A stretch of DNA of 12,238 nt from Entamoeba invadens IP1 (GCF_000330505.1 NW_004191927.1:1384-13621); one strand, 5' to 3'; shown: positions 1-9,960, numbered from the stretch's first letter. Notes: generated from the sequence alone by a model not told the origin. A program made the numbers and translations.

Positions 1-1552
1 TGGAAGATCTGACTGATTCCAATCCTTTTATAATCATATATTGTATCAAACCATACCAACTCTGTTGGTTTTATGTTTCCAACCAATTTAATAAAAGAAC
101 TGTGAAAACTTTCACAAAAGTTGTTTGTTCTTGTTGTTTCTTTATACTGGTTTCACACAACAATGGGATATTGTCCGTTGATCCAAGTATCTTCAAAGTA
201 TACGAACAGTTTTATTAGGTCATTATCATTTGATGTTACGATTTTTGTTTTGAGTTGATTAAACACTGATATAACTTCATCAGCTGGAAAAAAGCCAAAC
301 ATTAGAGCGTTTTCAATTGTTCTATAAATATACTCTCATATAATCTACTTTTCATGTAATTTTATGCAATTTATTTCCACAAACATTGTCCATAATAAAA
401 ATAATAACCTTTAATAGTCATTTTTGTTAAAGTGTTCAAAACCACAAAAATTATAACTTCATATTCTATCATTTTTATTGTATTATTGCCAAATAATTCA
501 ATACCATTATCTATTTCAAAATAAATAATCATTTTAACATGTCAGTGTATGTTTCTTTGTTTTTACTTTTCAATAAACAATGAAATAGTTAAAAAAAATT
601 TTCAAATTTTTCAGTTGTATGTGTACAGTATAAGTTTGGTAATAACCATAAGGATTTGACTTGAATGTGCCGTACATCAAATGGTTATCTATATATTATT
701 TTTTAATTGTAAAAATTTCTTTTTATTACAAAAAACTGAACAATTTGAAGTTGAACCTACAAAATAGTTGATATAATTAGAGTGTTCAGTTATTGAAAAT
801 TGGGTTTTGTTTTCTTGTTTTTTTCTGTATATTTTCATTACCAAAGACATTCTGAAAGGGTATTTGAAATAGTCAAAAGTTATCACAGCTTTTCCAGGAG
901 TTGTTGTTTTGAAGTTTTTTCATCAACACATTTTATTTCTTTAATACTGTTTAATTTATCACAAAGTTTGGGATGTGTGTGGTTGTGTTGATCCGTTGTA
1001 TGATACCTAAACTGTTTATATTTCAATATACATCTTTTTCTATTGTTTTAGTAATAAAAATTAAGCATTTGCAACAGTTACAATACTGTGAACACTTATA
1101 AATATTTGAAATACCTCCAGAACGATAGAAAGAATGATCCCAATAACATGGAGTGAATGATTTTTACTACTTGTGATTGTTGTAATATCTTCCGAAAATT
1201 AAAATCGTTCACTTCTGAGTTTTTGAAGATTAATTGCAGATACTTGAGTTTCAACTTTTTTGTCAGATTCATTAGATAATTGTACTGGACGAAATGTAGT
1301 TGAAGTGTTATTAATAGAAGGGATAAAATTTTGAAAACTTGGGTGTGAATAATTTTGAGTACAACTTGTGGGCAAACGACAACACATATTATAAAAAGGA
1401 ACAAATAAAGGAGTGTTACAATTAAAAAAGCTCGGATTGTGTTTAATATGCATATAAAAATTGACTGTAGCATCGAAACTGTCTGTAATTAATTTGAAAA
1501 GGCATATTGTTAATTCGTAAAATCCCGAAGGTGTATTATTTGTGTTACTCAT
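1..1552 (-). pseudogene. MULE (Mutator-like) transposase pseudogene A, FLYWCH/DGTF type, 3' end beyond left edge
   Basis: This is a decayed Mutator-like transposase read right to left; intact relatives cut and paste DNA with an RNase H-like DDE core. The first ATG after an in-frame TAA is at 1550-1552. The frame stays open to 1061 except for a TAA at 1199-1201 and gives a Ser/Asn-rich N-terminus. At 883-1047, in another frame, come one Cys (1030-1032) and an H-N-H pair (979-987), the second half of a FLYWCH finger. At about 600-690 is LMYGTFKSNPYGYYQTY, matching the family DGTFK..P motif, with the catalytic Asp replaced by Tyr (672-674). KGYYFYYGQCLW follows near 366-410. From about 335 to 1 one frame carries YFEDTWI, a stop at 153-155 where the family has Trp-Asn, then RTNNFCESFH. 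At least four frame changes and several stops make it non-functional. The family and the residue matches are clear; the N-terminal part is less certain. Confidence 0.85.
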
Positions 1553-1826
1553 AAATGGTAATTATGGATATTTTTTTAATAAACTATATAATTTGAACCA
1601 AATAATAAATTAAAAGTTGTTTAAAATTGTTTTCGGCATAATAAAAAGTTGTGTATAAAAATATTATACTAAGAATGTTATTAGCATTTCAAATTATTTG
1701 AGTTCAAAAAACAAAATTTCATTGTATATATAGAAACTATCAGAGCCAAAATTCCACATAATTCAACCAAATCCTTACAATTTTAAATTAAAAATGTGAC
1801 AATTAAAAATCGAATATTAAAAATAC

Positions 1827-1844
1827 TTTTGGTTCGAGCCAAAA
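1827..1844. repeat. Imperfect palindrome TTTTGGTTCGAGCCAAAA
   Basis: An 18-bp near-palindrome (one mismatched pair) about 275 bp upstream of the MULE A start. A related core, TTGGTTCAAACCAA, recurs at 5171-5184 on the other side of MULE B. It could be a transposase-binding or terminal site, or chance in AT-rich DNA. Confidence 0.35.
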
Positions 1845-2594
1845 ATTTTGAGCAAAAAGGACGGTCATTTTGATATATTTCAAATTTGCTTTCTTTTATA
1901 TTTGCCAAATCATCATTTTCAATTAAAAAACTTCAAGTTGTCGCAATTGACTGTTTATGAGGTAGCAAAACCACAACAACAAAACCTTGTTATGTATCCG
2001 AAACGTCAATTTTATTAACGTGAATATAAAAAAAATCAACCATTGTTTGGTTTTACAAATATTGTTAATTATTTTTTTATTTTTTAATTAATGTTTTTGA
2101 AATAATCCAAAATGTTATTTATTTATAATAATAAATATTCTCTTGAACTATAATTTGCTAAGCTGACTTATTTTCCACTAACTTTTTATTAATTTGGTTG
2201 TAATTTTTGTTCTGTTTTGCCTATAAGTTTTTTATATAAAAAATAAATGAACAAAACGATTACTTGATGTAAAAAAATAATTGTATTATGATAATTGTTA
2301 TTTATTTGTTTTTATCTATTTTTCAGGAAAATCACCTAATAATAATTCAAAATTGTTTGATTTTGAATTAATTATTAACAGTTTTGGGACAAAATTTTGA
2401 AAAACTGTTAAAAAGAGCAGCATTGGGTTGTTAACTAGTTATAACAATTTTGTTTTTTATAAAACCTTTAACCACAATTATTATCAAAAAGTTTCTTTTT
2501 TCATAATTTATTATGCAATCAAAAATCAAATCCTGTTTTTAACTTAGTTAAAAAGAGTCCTGTGTCAAGTGATTGTTCATCTTTCTGAATTTTA

Positions 2595-2611
2595 GTTGTT
2601 AAAATAACAAC
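2595..2611. repeat. Short perfect hairpin, 7-bp arms
   Basis: GTTGTTA and TAACAAC flank a 3-base A loop. It lies about 210 bp beyond the 3' end of MULE B. No function can be assigned. Confidence 0.4.
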
Positions 2612-2818
2612 CAAAGAACAAAAATTGGGACCGACTCATTTCACCACCTCAATAAATAAAAATATCTATTTAAATATAATGAAAATCATTAGTAAATGCT
2701 CAATGTCAGTTTATAATAACAATATAATAAATTATTTGTTTTTGTTTTTCGAATGAACTTACGAATTACTTATAATTTTTTATATTTACAAACCACAATC
2801 TAATCACCAAGTTGCAAA

Positions 2819-4790
2819 TTATTTCTTAATCATTGAACACGTTTGTTTATTGTGACCATATTGTTGACATTTTCCACATTGTGTTGTTTTTTTTTGTTCT
2901 ACATTACATAATGTTGGGTTTTTGAATCGACCTTTATTTTTAACCATTTTTACAAGTCTTCTTAGTGAAGGTCCTATCTATTTTTGTCTCATTAAATTTA
3001 TTAAGTTTTCTCCAAACCGAAGAACGCTTCTTCTTATCGAGCTCTCTTTACAAATTGGTAAATCAATTGGTTCTTATGTAACCAATATAACAATAGTTTC
3101 GATTTGAGTTGTGGCTGTGTGTGCATACAATGTTTTTTGTGTAGATTATTTACTAATTACTATATCCAAGTTTACTAACTCCTCTTCCTTCCTTTTGTTT
3201 ATTCTACATTTTCTACCAAATTCCAGAACTCGGTTAAGCGATCCGAATTTGCTTTTAAAATAGGCTCTATTTCCTCGAGATTGTATTGAATTTCACCACA
3301 TGTTTTTGAATAGACAAATTCGTTTCTTCTCTAGTCTTTTTTGTGTGGGTAACCTTTTTAAACTCACTTGAAAAAAAACACTTCTTTCCCAAAGCAAAGT
3401 TGAGATAATGGGAATTTGGTAAATTCTATGCAATTTTTGATAATGTGTATACACGGGTAATGAAACAAAATAAACAATTTACAAGTGCATGAAATAAAGG
3501 TACATTTATTTTAAGTAAATTTTATTATTTTCCAATATGAGTATATGACATAAATTGTTTACTACATCAGAACTTATGTTAAATAAAATGTCACGTGGAA
3601 TAATGTATTGTGCTATTTCAATATTGAAAAATGTTTCTTTATGAGAGTTCAAATTAATTTTTCTTGCATCGTTGATCACTGTTTTGGCAAACTCAACGAG
3701 TACACAAACCACATTTCCCGGTTTCTGTTTATAAGATCAGAAGTAGCATTTGATCCTATTGGTCGTTTGAGAATTGGTATACACAAGAACGTGAGATGGC
3801 AACAACAAGTTTTTTATTTAATTAGGTTTTACAATACTCTGATTTTGTTTTTTCTTGGATCTTTGAGTTCAATCAGAGTTTCCAAAAATAATCTCAGCAT
3901 CCGAAGTTAAACAATCTCCCATTTATATATCACCATCTTTTATACAATCATTATTTCTTTCAATTATTATGAGCTAGGTTCATACCTCGAATGCTTTATT
4001 GATTCTGAAATGAAGTCTTTTTCGTTAAAACACCAGCAATCATTTCTTCGAAAAGTTTTAAAATAACTGAGTTGTTCCCAAATGCTACATGTAGATTTCT
4101 TCTGATGTGTCGAATACAATGAAACAATTTAATACAGGGAAATATAGAAAGAAGAGCATTCTTTTGAGCAAGACATCTATCACAAAATGCACACTCCATT
4201 ATCACTCGTTGTTAGGTAAAAAAGAAATAATTTTTCAAAGCTTATTGTTGTGCGATTTCTTAAAAGTGCAAAAATAGATATGAGTCTTTCCATTGTTATC
4301 TCCACAGACTCCAACAACCAAAGGAAAATTAAAGTGATTTGTGAGTGCAATGTAGTCAATAAATATCGGAGTTTCAAGTGGTTTGGAATATTTGACATTG
4401 AGATAATAACAGGCATCAAATTGTCCTCTTGTGTTTTGATTACATGAGTTATAAAATCTTTCAAATCAACACAATAAGACAACGAAGTCTTGCGTGATTA
4501 GCCGTTCTTGAATCATACTCATTTTGTAACATACACTTTATTCTTTTTGAATTAACAGTAATCTTATATGATGAAGCTATTTGAGCTGACTTAGACCTGT
4601 GCATACCAAAACTTACATCTTTTCAATTATCTCAAAATCAAAAGGGTAATAATCACGTGCTGGTAAAACATCGAATGAGTGGTTGTGTTGGATTGTTGTA
4701 GAAATTGATTCAATGCTTTTTCTATCTTTCGAAATGTGAATATTCATTTGACAAGTGCATCTATTAACCCTTCGAGGACTGAAAAAAAAT
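2819..4790 (-). pseudogene. MULE transposase pseudogene B with FLYWCH-like finger, SWIM finger and CCHC zinc knuckle
   Basis: A nearly full-length but shattered Mutator-like transposase read right to left. The first piece (about 4777-4620) has CTCQMN (4748-4759) followed by H-N-H (4679-4687), a FLYWCH/WRKY-GCM1-like finger. A second frame (4619-4461) continues with SFGMHRSKSAQ. The core carries TPIFIDYIALTNHFNFPLVV with the first catalytic Asp at 4355-4357, then CDRCLAQKNALLSIFP with the second Asp at 4179-4181, about 58 codons apart as in MULEs. LFHCIRHIRRN (near 4091-4123) is the family Cys-x2-His motif. Further pieces reach a SWIM finger, CTCKLFILFHYPCIH (3445-3489, C-x-C-x10-C-x-H), an open tail ending with TAA at 3199-3201, and a zinc knuckle QCGKCQQYGHNKQTC (2837-2881) ending with TAA at 2819-2821. 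There are many frameshifts and stops, so it cannot make protein. The catalytic sequence differs from A and C, so this is another MULE family. The exact 5' start is unknown. Confidence 0.88.
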
Positions 4791-5580
4791 ATCAGAAAAT
4801 AGTTTCACTATTCCAAAAATGAAAATAATGGCGACTTTTCATGAACAATTTAGAATGATTTTTGACTAATTTGATAAAATAGTTCAACTCAAATTCAAAC
4901 TTTTGAATTATTTATAAAACATTTCATCATTCATAAACTAAAATTAATTGGTTTTTGTTAAAGATTCGTCCTTCAATCAATAAAATATACAATTTAACAA
5001 ATTAATATTAGTAATATAAATAACACGAAAATAAACTATTTTTATAAACAAATAAAATTGTAAATGAAAATTGATTAAATAATATTATCAGATATTCAAG
5101 TTTACTAAAAATACAACATAAAAAGGCATAAAACGTGTGCAAAATCGTGGGTTCGATTTAACCAATAAGATTGGTTCAAACCAAAATAAAAAAACATAAC
5201 AAAAATATAGTTGTCGAAATAAAAAATGGATTCCACTCAAAGTAAAAATACACAGAAAACGAAATAACAAAATAATATTACGATAAAAACCCGTTATTTA
5301 TTATTATTTGTGTTTGTTAATTCACTAACATAATAATAACATAAAAATAATTATCTTATATGGTAAAACAACACTATAAAACATCAATTTAAGTCGAGAA
5401 AAATAGCAGTTTTGGATACATTATACAATGCTTGACAAAATAATAATAAATTGTATAGTAATTTTAATTATAAATAAACTTTAAAAAATAAGCTTGTGAA
5501 TAATATAACTGATAGTAAATTATTAATTATTTTATAATTGATTATAACAATAATTATTAAAAGTAAACCAAATGAACACC
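4791..5580. other. AT-rich intergenic stretch without recognisable gene
   Basis: This region should hold the 5' flank of MULE B. I see no coding-like frame on either strand; the only structure I noted is the nested palindrome listed at 5160-5184. Confidence 0.6.
5160..5184. repeat. Nested palindromes with TTGGTT/AACCAA arms
   Basis: AACCAAT, 3 bases, ATTGGTT, 2 bases, AACCAA: two overlapping inverted repeats sharing the middle arm. The TTGGTT...AACCAA core resembles the palindrome at 1827-1844. It may be a protein-binding site at an old transposon end; this is inference. Confidence 0.4.
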
Positions 5581-5910
5581 AAAACAAATATAATTAAATT
5601 GAGCCAAGTAAAAACAGCCTTCTCGTGCTTATTCGTTTATCATCTACAACCACCTCCATTTTAAGTTATTAGTTTGATGCCTGGGTACATTGATTTTCCA
5701 TTTGAAAAGACGTTGTTTTCATACAACTAGTTTCTGATATCAACATTACACTTCGTGATTGAGTTGTAAGTGGTCTCTTGGATATATGATGCTTCTATAA
5801 TAAGGAATGATGGCTGGAATAGTGCTTCTTGTCATCTGAATCTCTCGAGCCAATAAGAGATTTTTTTGTTGGGCAGCAAATGATGTTGTTTTGTGCGAGA
5901 CTTTAATTAG
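5581..5910 (-). other. Less AT-rich island with short open segments, unidentified
   Basis: Base composition is visibly less AT-rich than the flanks, and codons on the minus strand look coding-like for short runs. One run of 41 codons ends with TAA at 5669-5671 and contains [19 protein letters not shown]. An overlapping run in another frame contains [20 protein letters not shown]. They follow each other with frame changes, as in the decayed transposases nearby, so this may be a fragment of a dead gene or transposon. I do not recognise the family, and chance open frames are possible. Confidence 0.3.
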
Positions 5911-6607
5911 TACTTTTAATTAATTCTAATTATTTAATTGTTTTGAAATCAATAACTAAAAACACCATAAAGCCTTTTTGTTTTATCCGTTTTAATAATT
6001 GTTACTTATTAAAAATAACTATAAATGTCTTGCGTTAAGAAAAGTTTTGAACAAAACGGGGTAACTTTACTGTATTTATTTTTAAATTTTTTTAAACATA
6101 ACTTCTATTTAAAAACAAAACAAAAACAAAAACAATCGAATTAACAATACAGAGGAAATTATTTCATATTTTTAACTTTAACTCTTAATAATATTATAAA
6201 TAACAATTATTTGTATGTTTTTTATTGATCTCTTGTCGTGGAATCACAAAATGTTGTCAATTATAAATAATCTATATTTTTTTGGTTTTAATACAAAAAT
6301 TATTTTAATATTTTTGTTTTTGGTTTGTATATATAACATTATTTTAAAATTCTTGTTATTTGAAATTAATTTATTTTATAAAAATTATTATATTATTATT
6401 TTAGACTTTATATTATAATTGAAAAAATAATATTAGAAATATAGTTAGTAGTCAATTCTATGATCATAGTAATTTAAATTTGCTTATATGTAACAACAAG
6501 ATCAAGTATGCGCACGTGATCATTTTATTGACTATACACAAAATTTAAGTGTTTCGGTCTATATAATTTAAATGCTTATTTGAACTATATATTTCAGTCA
6601 AAGCGTG
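5911..6607. other. AT-rich intergenic stretch without recognisable gene
   Basis: Very AT-rich sequence. An open frame at 6215-6418 is almost all Ile, Leu, Phe, Asn and Tyr, as translated AT-rich DNA would be, and has no recognisable domain. I see nothing else except the short A/C repeat listed at 6111-6134. Confidence 0.6.
6111..6134 (+). repeat. (AAAAAC)n-like microsatellite
   Basis: About four units of A5C or A4C in tandem. Simple sequence repeat. Confidence 0.7.
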
Positions 6608-6666
6608 ATTGGGGGAATAGGAAAACTCGCCCCTATACAAACTCGCCCCCCGAGAATTCACCCCTG
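6608..6666. repeat. G/C-run block with three ACTCGCCCC-like units
   Basis: ACTCGCCCC occurs at 6625-6633 and 6641-6649, and the variant ATTCACCCC at 6656-6664, a spacing of 15-16 bp. A GGGGG run lies just before (6611-6615). On the minus strand this gives three G-runs of 4 to 6 bases. In such AT-rich DNA the block is exceptional and sits just outside the left arm of the inverted repeat at 6697, so it may be the outer edge of a mobile element. No coding function is apparent. Confidence 0.55.
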
Positions 6667-6696
6667 TAATTTCACAAAATTTCAACACAAGTTCAA

Positions 6697-6747
6697 CAAA
6701 ATTTCAACCACGGTCTTCAGTTTTAGGGGGACCGAACACATAGGTTT
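6697..6747 (+). repeat. Left arm of a diverged inverted repeat (candidate terminal inverted repeat)
   Basis: This pairs with the complement of 8317-8377. Two blocks match: CACGGTCTTCAG at 6709-6720 (11 of 12 bases) and CGAACACATAGGTTT at 6733-6747 (14 of 15), with a G-run between them in both arms. Similarity fades on both sides. The shared G/C-containing blocks are very unlikely by chance in this composition. It may be a terminal repeat of a non-autonomous element, or one of two separate copies. Confidence 0.65.
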
Positions 6748-8316
6748 GGGGTTTATTTTCTCAAAATCGTCGAGAAAACAAAAGAAAAATAAAAACAAGA
6801 GACAAAAGAAAAATAACAATTTTAATGTTTTTCTTTTTCATAACACAATTTTTTTTGGTTTAGTATAAAAGTGAGCAAAGCAAAATGTCGATTCTCTGAT
6901 AACATAATATTGAGGAAAAAAATGTTATTTGTATGAAAACTAAAAATAAAAAACAACAAAATTGATGAAGGGAATCAGGGTAGTGTTGAAAAAATAGAAT
7001 TGAAACATTTATTATAATAAGATCATTCGACTTAAAATTTGAGGAAAAACACAACAAATTCAAATTGTGAATAAAGTTGAAACAAAGATAGTTTAAAAAT
7101 ATTAAAATAAATGGAATTGATTACTATAACTTTTATTGTTTTATTGTTATAAGTTCATTTTATTTAACACAAATCGAATTTATTATTATTGATTAACATA
7201 TTATAATTATTATAATTTTGAAAACAATTGAAACCAAACCCACCATAAGCACAATTCAATTACTTTTTATTATTTTTTCATCCTTTTGAATTGAATCACC
7301 ATTGATTTTCAAAAATTATGGGTTTATATATTATTTAACTATAATAAAACAATAAAAATAATAGACTATGATATATCAAATTATATTAAAGTCCAAATCA
7401 TATTAATTTAAATATAAATGTGTATTTGTTAATCCAAAAATGCATTTATTGTTACATTTCAACTTTATTGAAACAAACAATTACCGTTTTTGTGTATTGT
7501 GTGGCATTGCTTGGTAATTGATTATTCCCGATTTTATATTTAAAAAAATACCATATTGTTTTATATCCTATTGGGCCCGATAAACAAAACAAAAGATTAA
7601 TGATCCTAATAACTATTTTTCACTCCATTAAGAAGTTACATAAAATGCGCTCATATAATGTCATTATTTTTGTAAAACATTTTTTCACAAAAATAATTGT
7701 ATAAATTATTTTCCAAAAATGTTTGATAGATGGTTTTCTTCTTTACATTTCACAAGACAATATCAACATTTCCGACTTTCTGGGACAATAAACAAAAACA
7801 CCAACTCAAAAATGTAATAAATATTAAAAAGCGTTTAATTTACCAAAGATTATTTTGAAAAAAGCACATTTATTTCTAATCGTGATGTTGTGACAAAACT
7901 AAATATTAATCACCATATTATGTCTGTTTTGAATTCATTGATTGTTTCTCATTTGTCATTGATCAAATCCCAAAATATTAGTATAATCATGGCCAAATCA
8001 AACAAAATGTTGTATAGTATATTTACTAAAAATTAAAGTATTAAATTTCACTTTAAAAAATGGTAATTTTTTATAGGTTTTGTCCATTCTCTCGTTTTTC
8101 CCATTGAAAAATGTAAATTTTTTAATTATTTACCAAATTATCATTTTGCCTCAAATTGCTTGTTATTTTGCCATTTCTTTTATTCGTTTACAATTTTCCA
8201 TAATCTTTATACTCTTTTTTTCTTGTTTTCCCCGAAAAAATAGAGAAAAAAGTAATTATAATCAATTTCTTACTAATAATTATTAAGAAATAAACCAAGT
8301 TTTATCGTATTTTGGA
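6748..8316. mobile_element. Possible non-autonomous element interior, no coding capacity
   Basis: If the arms at 6697-6747 and 8317-8377 belong together, this is the interior of an element of about 1.7 kb without a transposase. The sequence is AT-rich; the open frames are short and low in complexity. A 15-base direct repeat (ACAAAAGAAAAATAA at 6778-6792 and 6802-6816) is the only internal repeat I noted. No target-site duplication was found. The alternative is that the right arm is the 5' terminal repeat of MULE C, and this stretch is ordinary spacer. Confidence 0.35.
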
Positions 8317-8377
8317 AAACCTAAGTGTTCGACCTCCCCCCCATTTCTGGAGACCGTGTTTCAACAACAAAATTTTG
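8317..8377 (-). repeat. Right arm of the diverged inverted repeat
   Basis: Inverted match to 6697-6747: CTGGAGACCGTG at 8347-8358 and AAACCTAAGTGTTCG at 8317-8331, with a run of seven C at 8336-8342 between them. It ends about 325 bp before the start of MULE C, so it could also be that element's 5' terminal repeat. Confidence 0.65.
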
Positions 8378-8702
8378 TATACAATAAATAAAATATCTAT
8401 ATATACTATTATTTATATTAAAAGAATATAATAATTATTTATTATAAATAAAAACATGTGGTGTTTAAAATGAAATTTATATTAAAAATAAACAAACAAC
8501 AAATGATCATTTTATTCATGTTTTATATTATATAATATTTTTATATAAAAACATTTTTTATATTAAATGACATAAAACATCAATTAAATAATGTTTTTAT
8601 TGTTAATTAAATATGATTATATTATATAATTTAAAACCATTATGACTATTAAAACCTAGTAATTATTATGGGGGTTAAAATAAAAAACCATTCATTTAAA
8701 CA
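8378..8702. other. Extremely AT-rich spacer before MULE C
   Basis: Almost only A and T, with many TATAAT-like and TTATAT-like words. It would contain the promoter of MULE C, but no specific site can be picked out. Confidence 0.5.
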
Positions 8703-9295
8703 ATGGAATTTCATGAAAATCCATCATCAAATTAACCTTCTCCTCCACATTTTGTTATATTACAATCTGAAAGAGGCGAAGAAATGCCTTATGTTGACGG
8801 TTATAAATTTTCTCCAAAAGATCACGCTACCGGGTCTTTTCGTTGTAGAGTATGTGGAAAACCAATTTGGTGTCATCGAGATGAATATGATCATTTAGAC
8901 AATTTTGAATTTCGTGGTAAAAAAGAACATGGACATGAAACTTCTGATTATTTTGATGATTACTACACATGATTGCTTAGAGATTCTCCAAAAAGCAATT
9001 CCTCGACATATAAAACAACTTCAGAAATAGTCGCTGAAAACTATGTTTTGGGTTCGACCAAACGATTTTCAATGGGAAAAAGGTTTGTGAAATTAAATAA
9101 ACAAATTGCTCCGAATCCAACATCAACCAATCAAATTGTATTTACAGATGAAGAAAAAGAATTGATATTATATAGTGATAAAGAAATGAAAATTTTTGGG
9201 AAAAAAAGAATATTTTACTTTTATTTGCCAATCAATGATACTTTTCATTGATGGCACTTTCAAAACGTGTCCAAGTTTGTTATTTAATTGTATTT
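8703..9295 (+). pseudogene. MULE transposase pseudogene C, 5' half only (FLYWCH finger to DGTF)
   Basis: This is the N-terminal half of a Mutator-like transposase. An ATG at 8703-8705 opens a frame that continues to 9251, interrupted only by TAA at 8733-8735 and TGA at 8970-8972. The FLYWCH finger follows: VDGYKFSPK, then C-x2-C (8844-8855), and H-G-H (8928-8936), the usual C...C...HxH arrangement. Residues such as KRFVKLNKQIAPNPTSTNQI fit the linker seen before the catalytic domain. Within about 9210-9240 the frame shifts, and LFIDGTFKTCPSLLFNCI (9241-9294) gives the first catalytic motif with its Asp intact (9250-9252). After the TAA at 9295-9297 I see no further MULE motifs, so the catalytic core and C-terminus are missing. 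Same layout as MULE A but diverged in sequence. ATG 8784 is an alternative start. Confidence 0.87.
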
Positions 9296-9297
9296 AA

Positions 9298-9665
9298 AAA
9301 TAATTCAGATGATATTACATTTTGTTTAACAATCAACTTCTATTATTATTTATATAATTGATTATGATGTTGTTGTTTATTACAATTTATTAAACAATTT
9401 TAATATTAAACATAAAATAATATATATTGTAAAAATAAAATATATGTTATTTTTAATTTATTATATAATATTGTATAATGTAAAAATTGTTGTATATTGT
9501 ATATTGTAAAATATGATAATAGTATAATATATTATTATTGTGATTAAAATAAAATTATAAAATATACAAACTGTAGTTCAAAAGTCTGTACAGCAGTATT
9601 TTTAAAACTTCATAAAGTCCTGTTTTTTATTTTTTATTTTTCCTAAAAAACAAAAAATCGAAAGT
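9298..9665. other. AT-rich low-complexity spacer
   Basis: About 9400-9560 is degenerate TATA/TGTATAT-type low-complexity sequence. At 9571-9593 CTGTA and TACAG form a weak 5-bp inverted repeat. I see no gene. Confidence 0.55.
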
Positions 9666-9669
9666 ATAG

Positions 9670-9852
9670 GGGTCATATAAATTGGTTGTTTTCCATCAAT
9701 TAGTTGAAGATTTTGGTAGAACTTCGATTCGAACAAAGTGTAAAACATTTTTAATAAAAGTTGTGTTATTTGTTAAATTATGAAACCCTGATATTAAGTA
9801 TATTTTGCTCACTTTTTGGAACAGAGAAATAACTAAAAAGACAAAAGGATAA
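9670..9852 (+). other. Coding-like open segment with one in-frame TGA, unidentified
   Basis: Between a TAG at 9667-9669 and a TAA at 9850-9852 one frame is open except for TGA at 9781-9783. It includes LVEDFGRTSIRTKCKTFLIK before the TGA and ILLTFWNREITKKTKG after it. The residue mix is more balanced than translated spacer. No ATG lies at a convincing place. It may be a decayed exon or transposon piece, or chance; I do not recognise it. Confidence 0.2.
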
Positions 9853-9960
9853 TTTATGATTTGAATTTTGACCAATAAAACAAGAAAAAATTTCAACAAT
9901 TTATTTTGAACTTTATTGTAGTAAAATATAAAATGCGAAAAAAAACAGTTAATTGAAATG

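Larger units (their letters stand above)
1553..2818. other. AT-rich intergenic stretch without recognisable gene
   Basis: No frame here holds a coding-like run. It should contain the 5' flank of MULE A and the 3' flank of MULE B, so the terminal inverted repeats of those elements may lie here, but I could not match any pair. Two small palindromic sites are listed separately. Confidence 0.6.

Noticed and set aside
3608..3910. Plus-strand open frame of 100 codons
   Set aside because: Antisense to MULE B; the minus strand carries the coding signal that leads into the SWIM finger.
4250..4447. Plus-strand open frame of 65 codons
   Set aside because: Antisense shadow of the MULE B catalytic core.
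5148..5170. GGGTTCGATTT, similar to a tRNA T-arm
   Set aside because: The stem does not pair, and no acceptor, D or anticodon arm can be built around it.
6605..6868. Open frame of 87 codons across the G/C-run block
   Set aside because: It is made from the ACTCGCCCC units and the A-rich tract after the repeat arm; no domain is recognisable and composition explains it.
8668..8898. Open frame of 76 codons over the start of MULE C
   Set aside because: Most of it is a +1 shadow of the FLYWCH frame, which carries the Cys and His residues.
9587..9640. TACAGCAGTATTTTTAAAAC as a pogo or mariner terminal repeat
   Set aside because: The start resembles such ends, but no inverted partner is present in the window.
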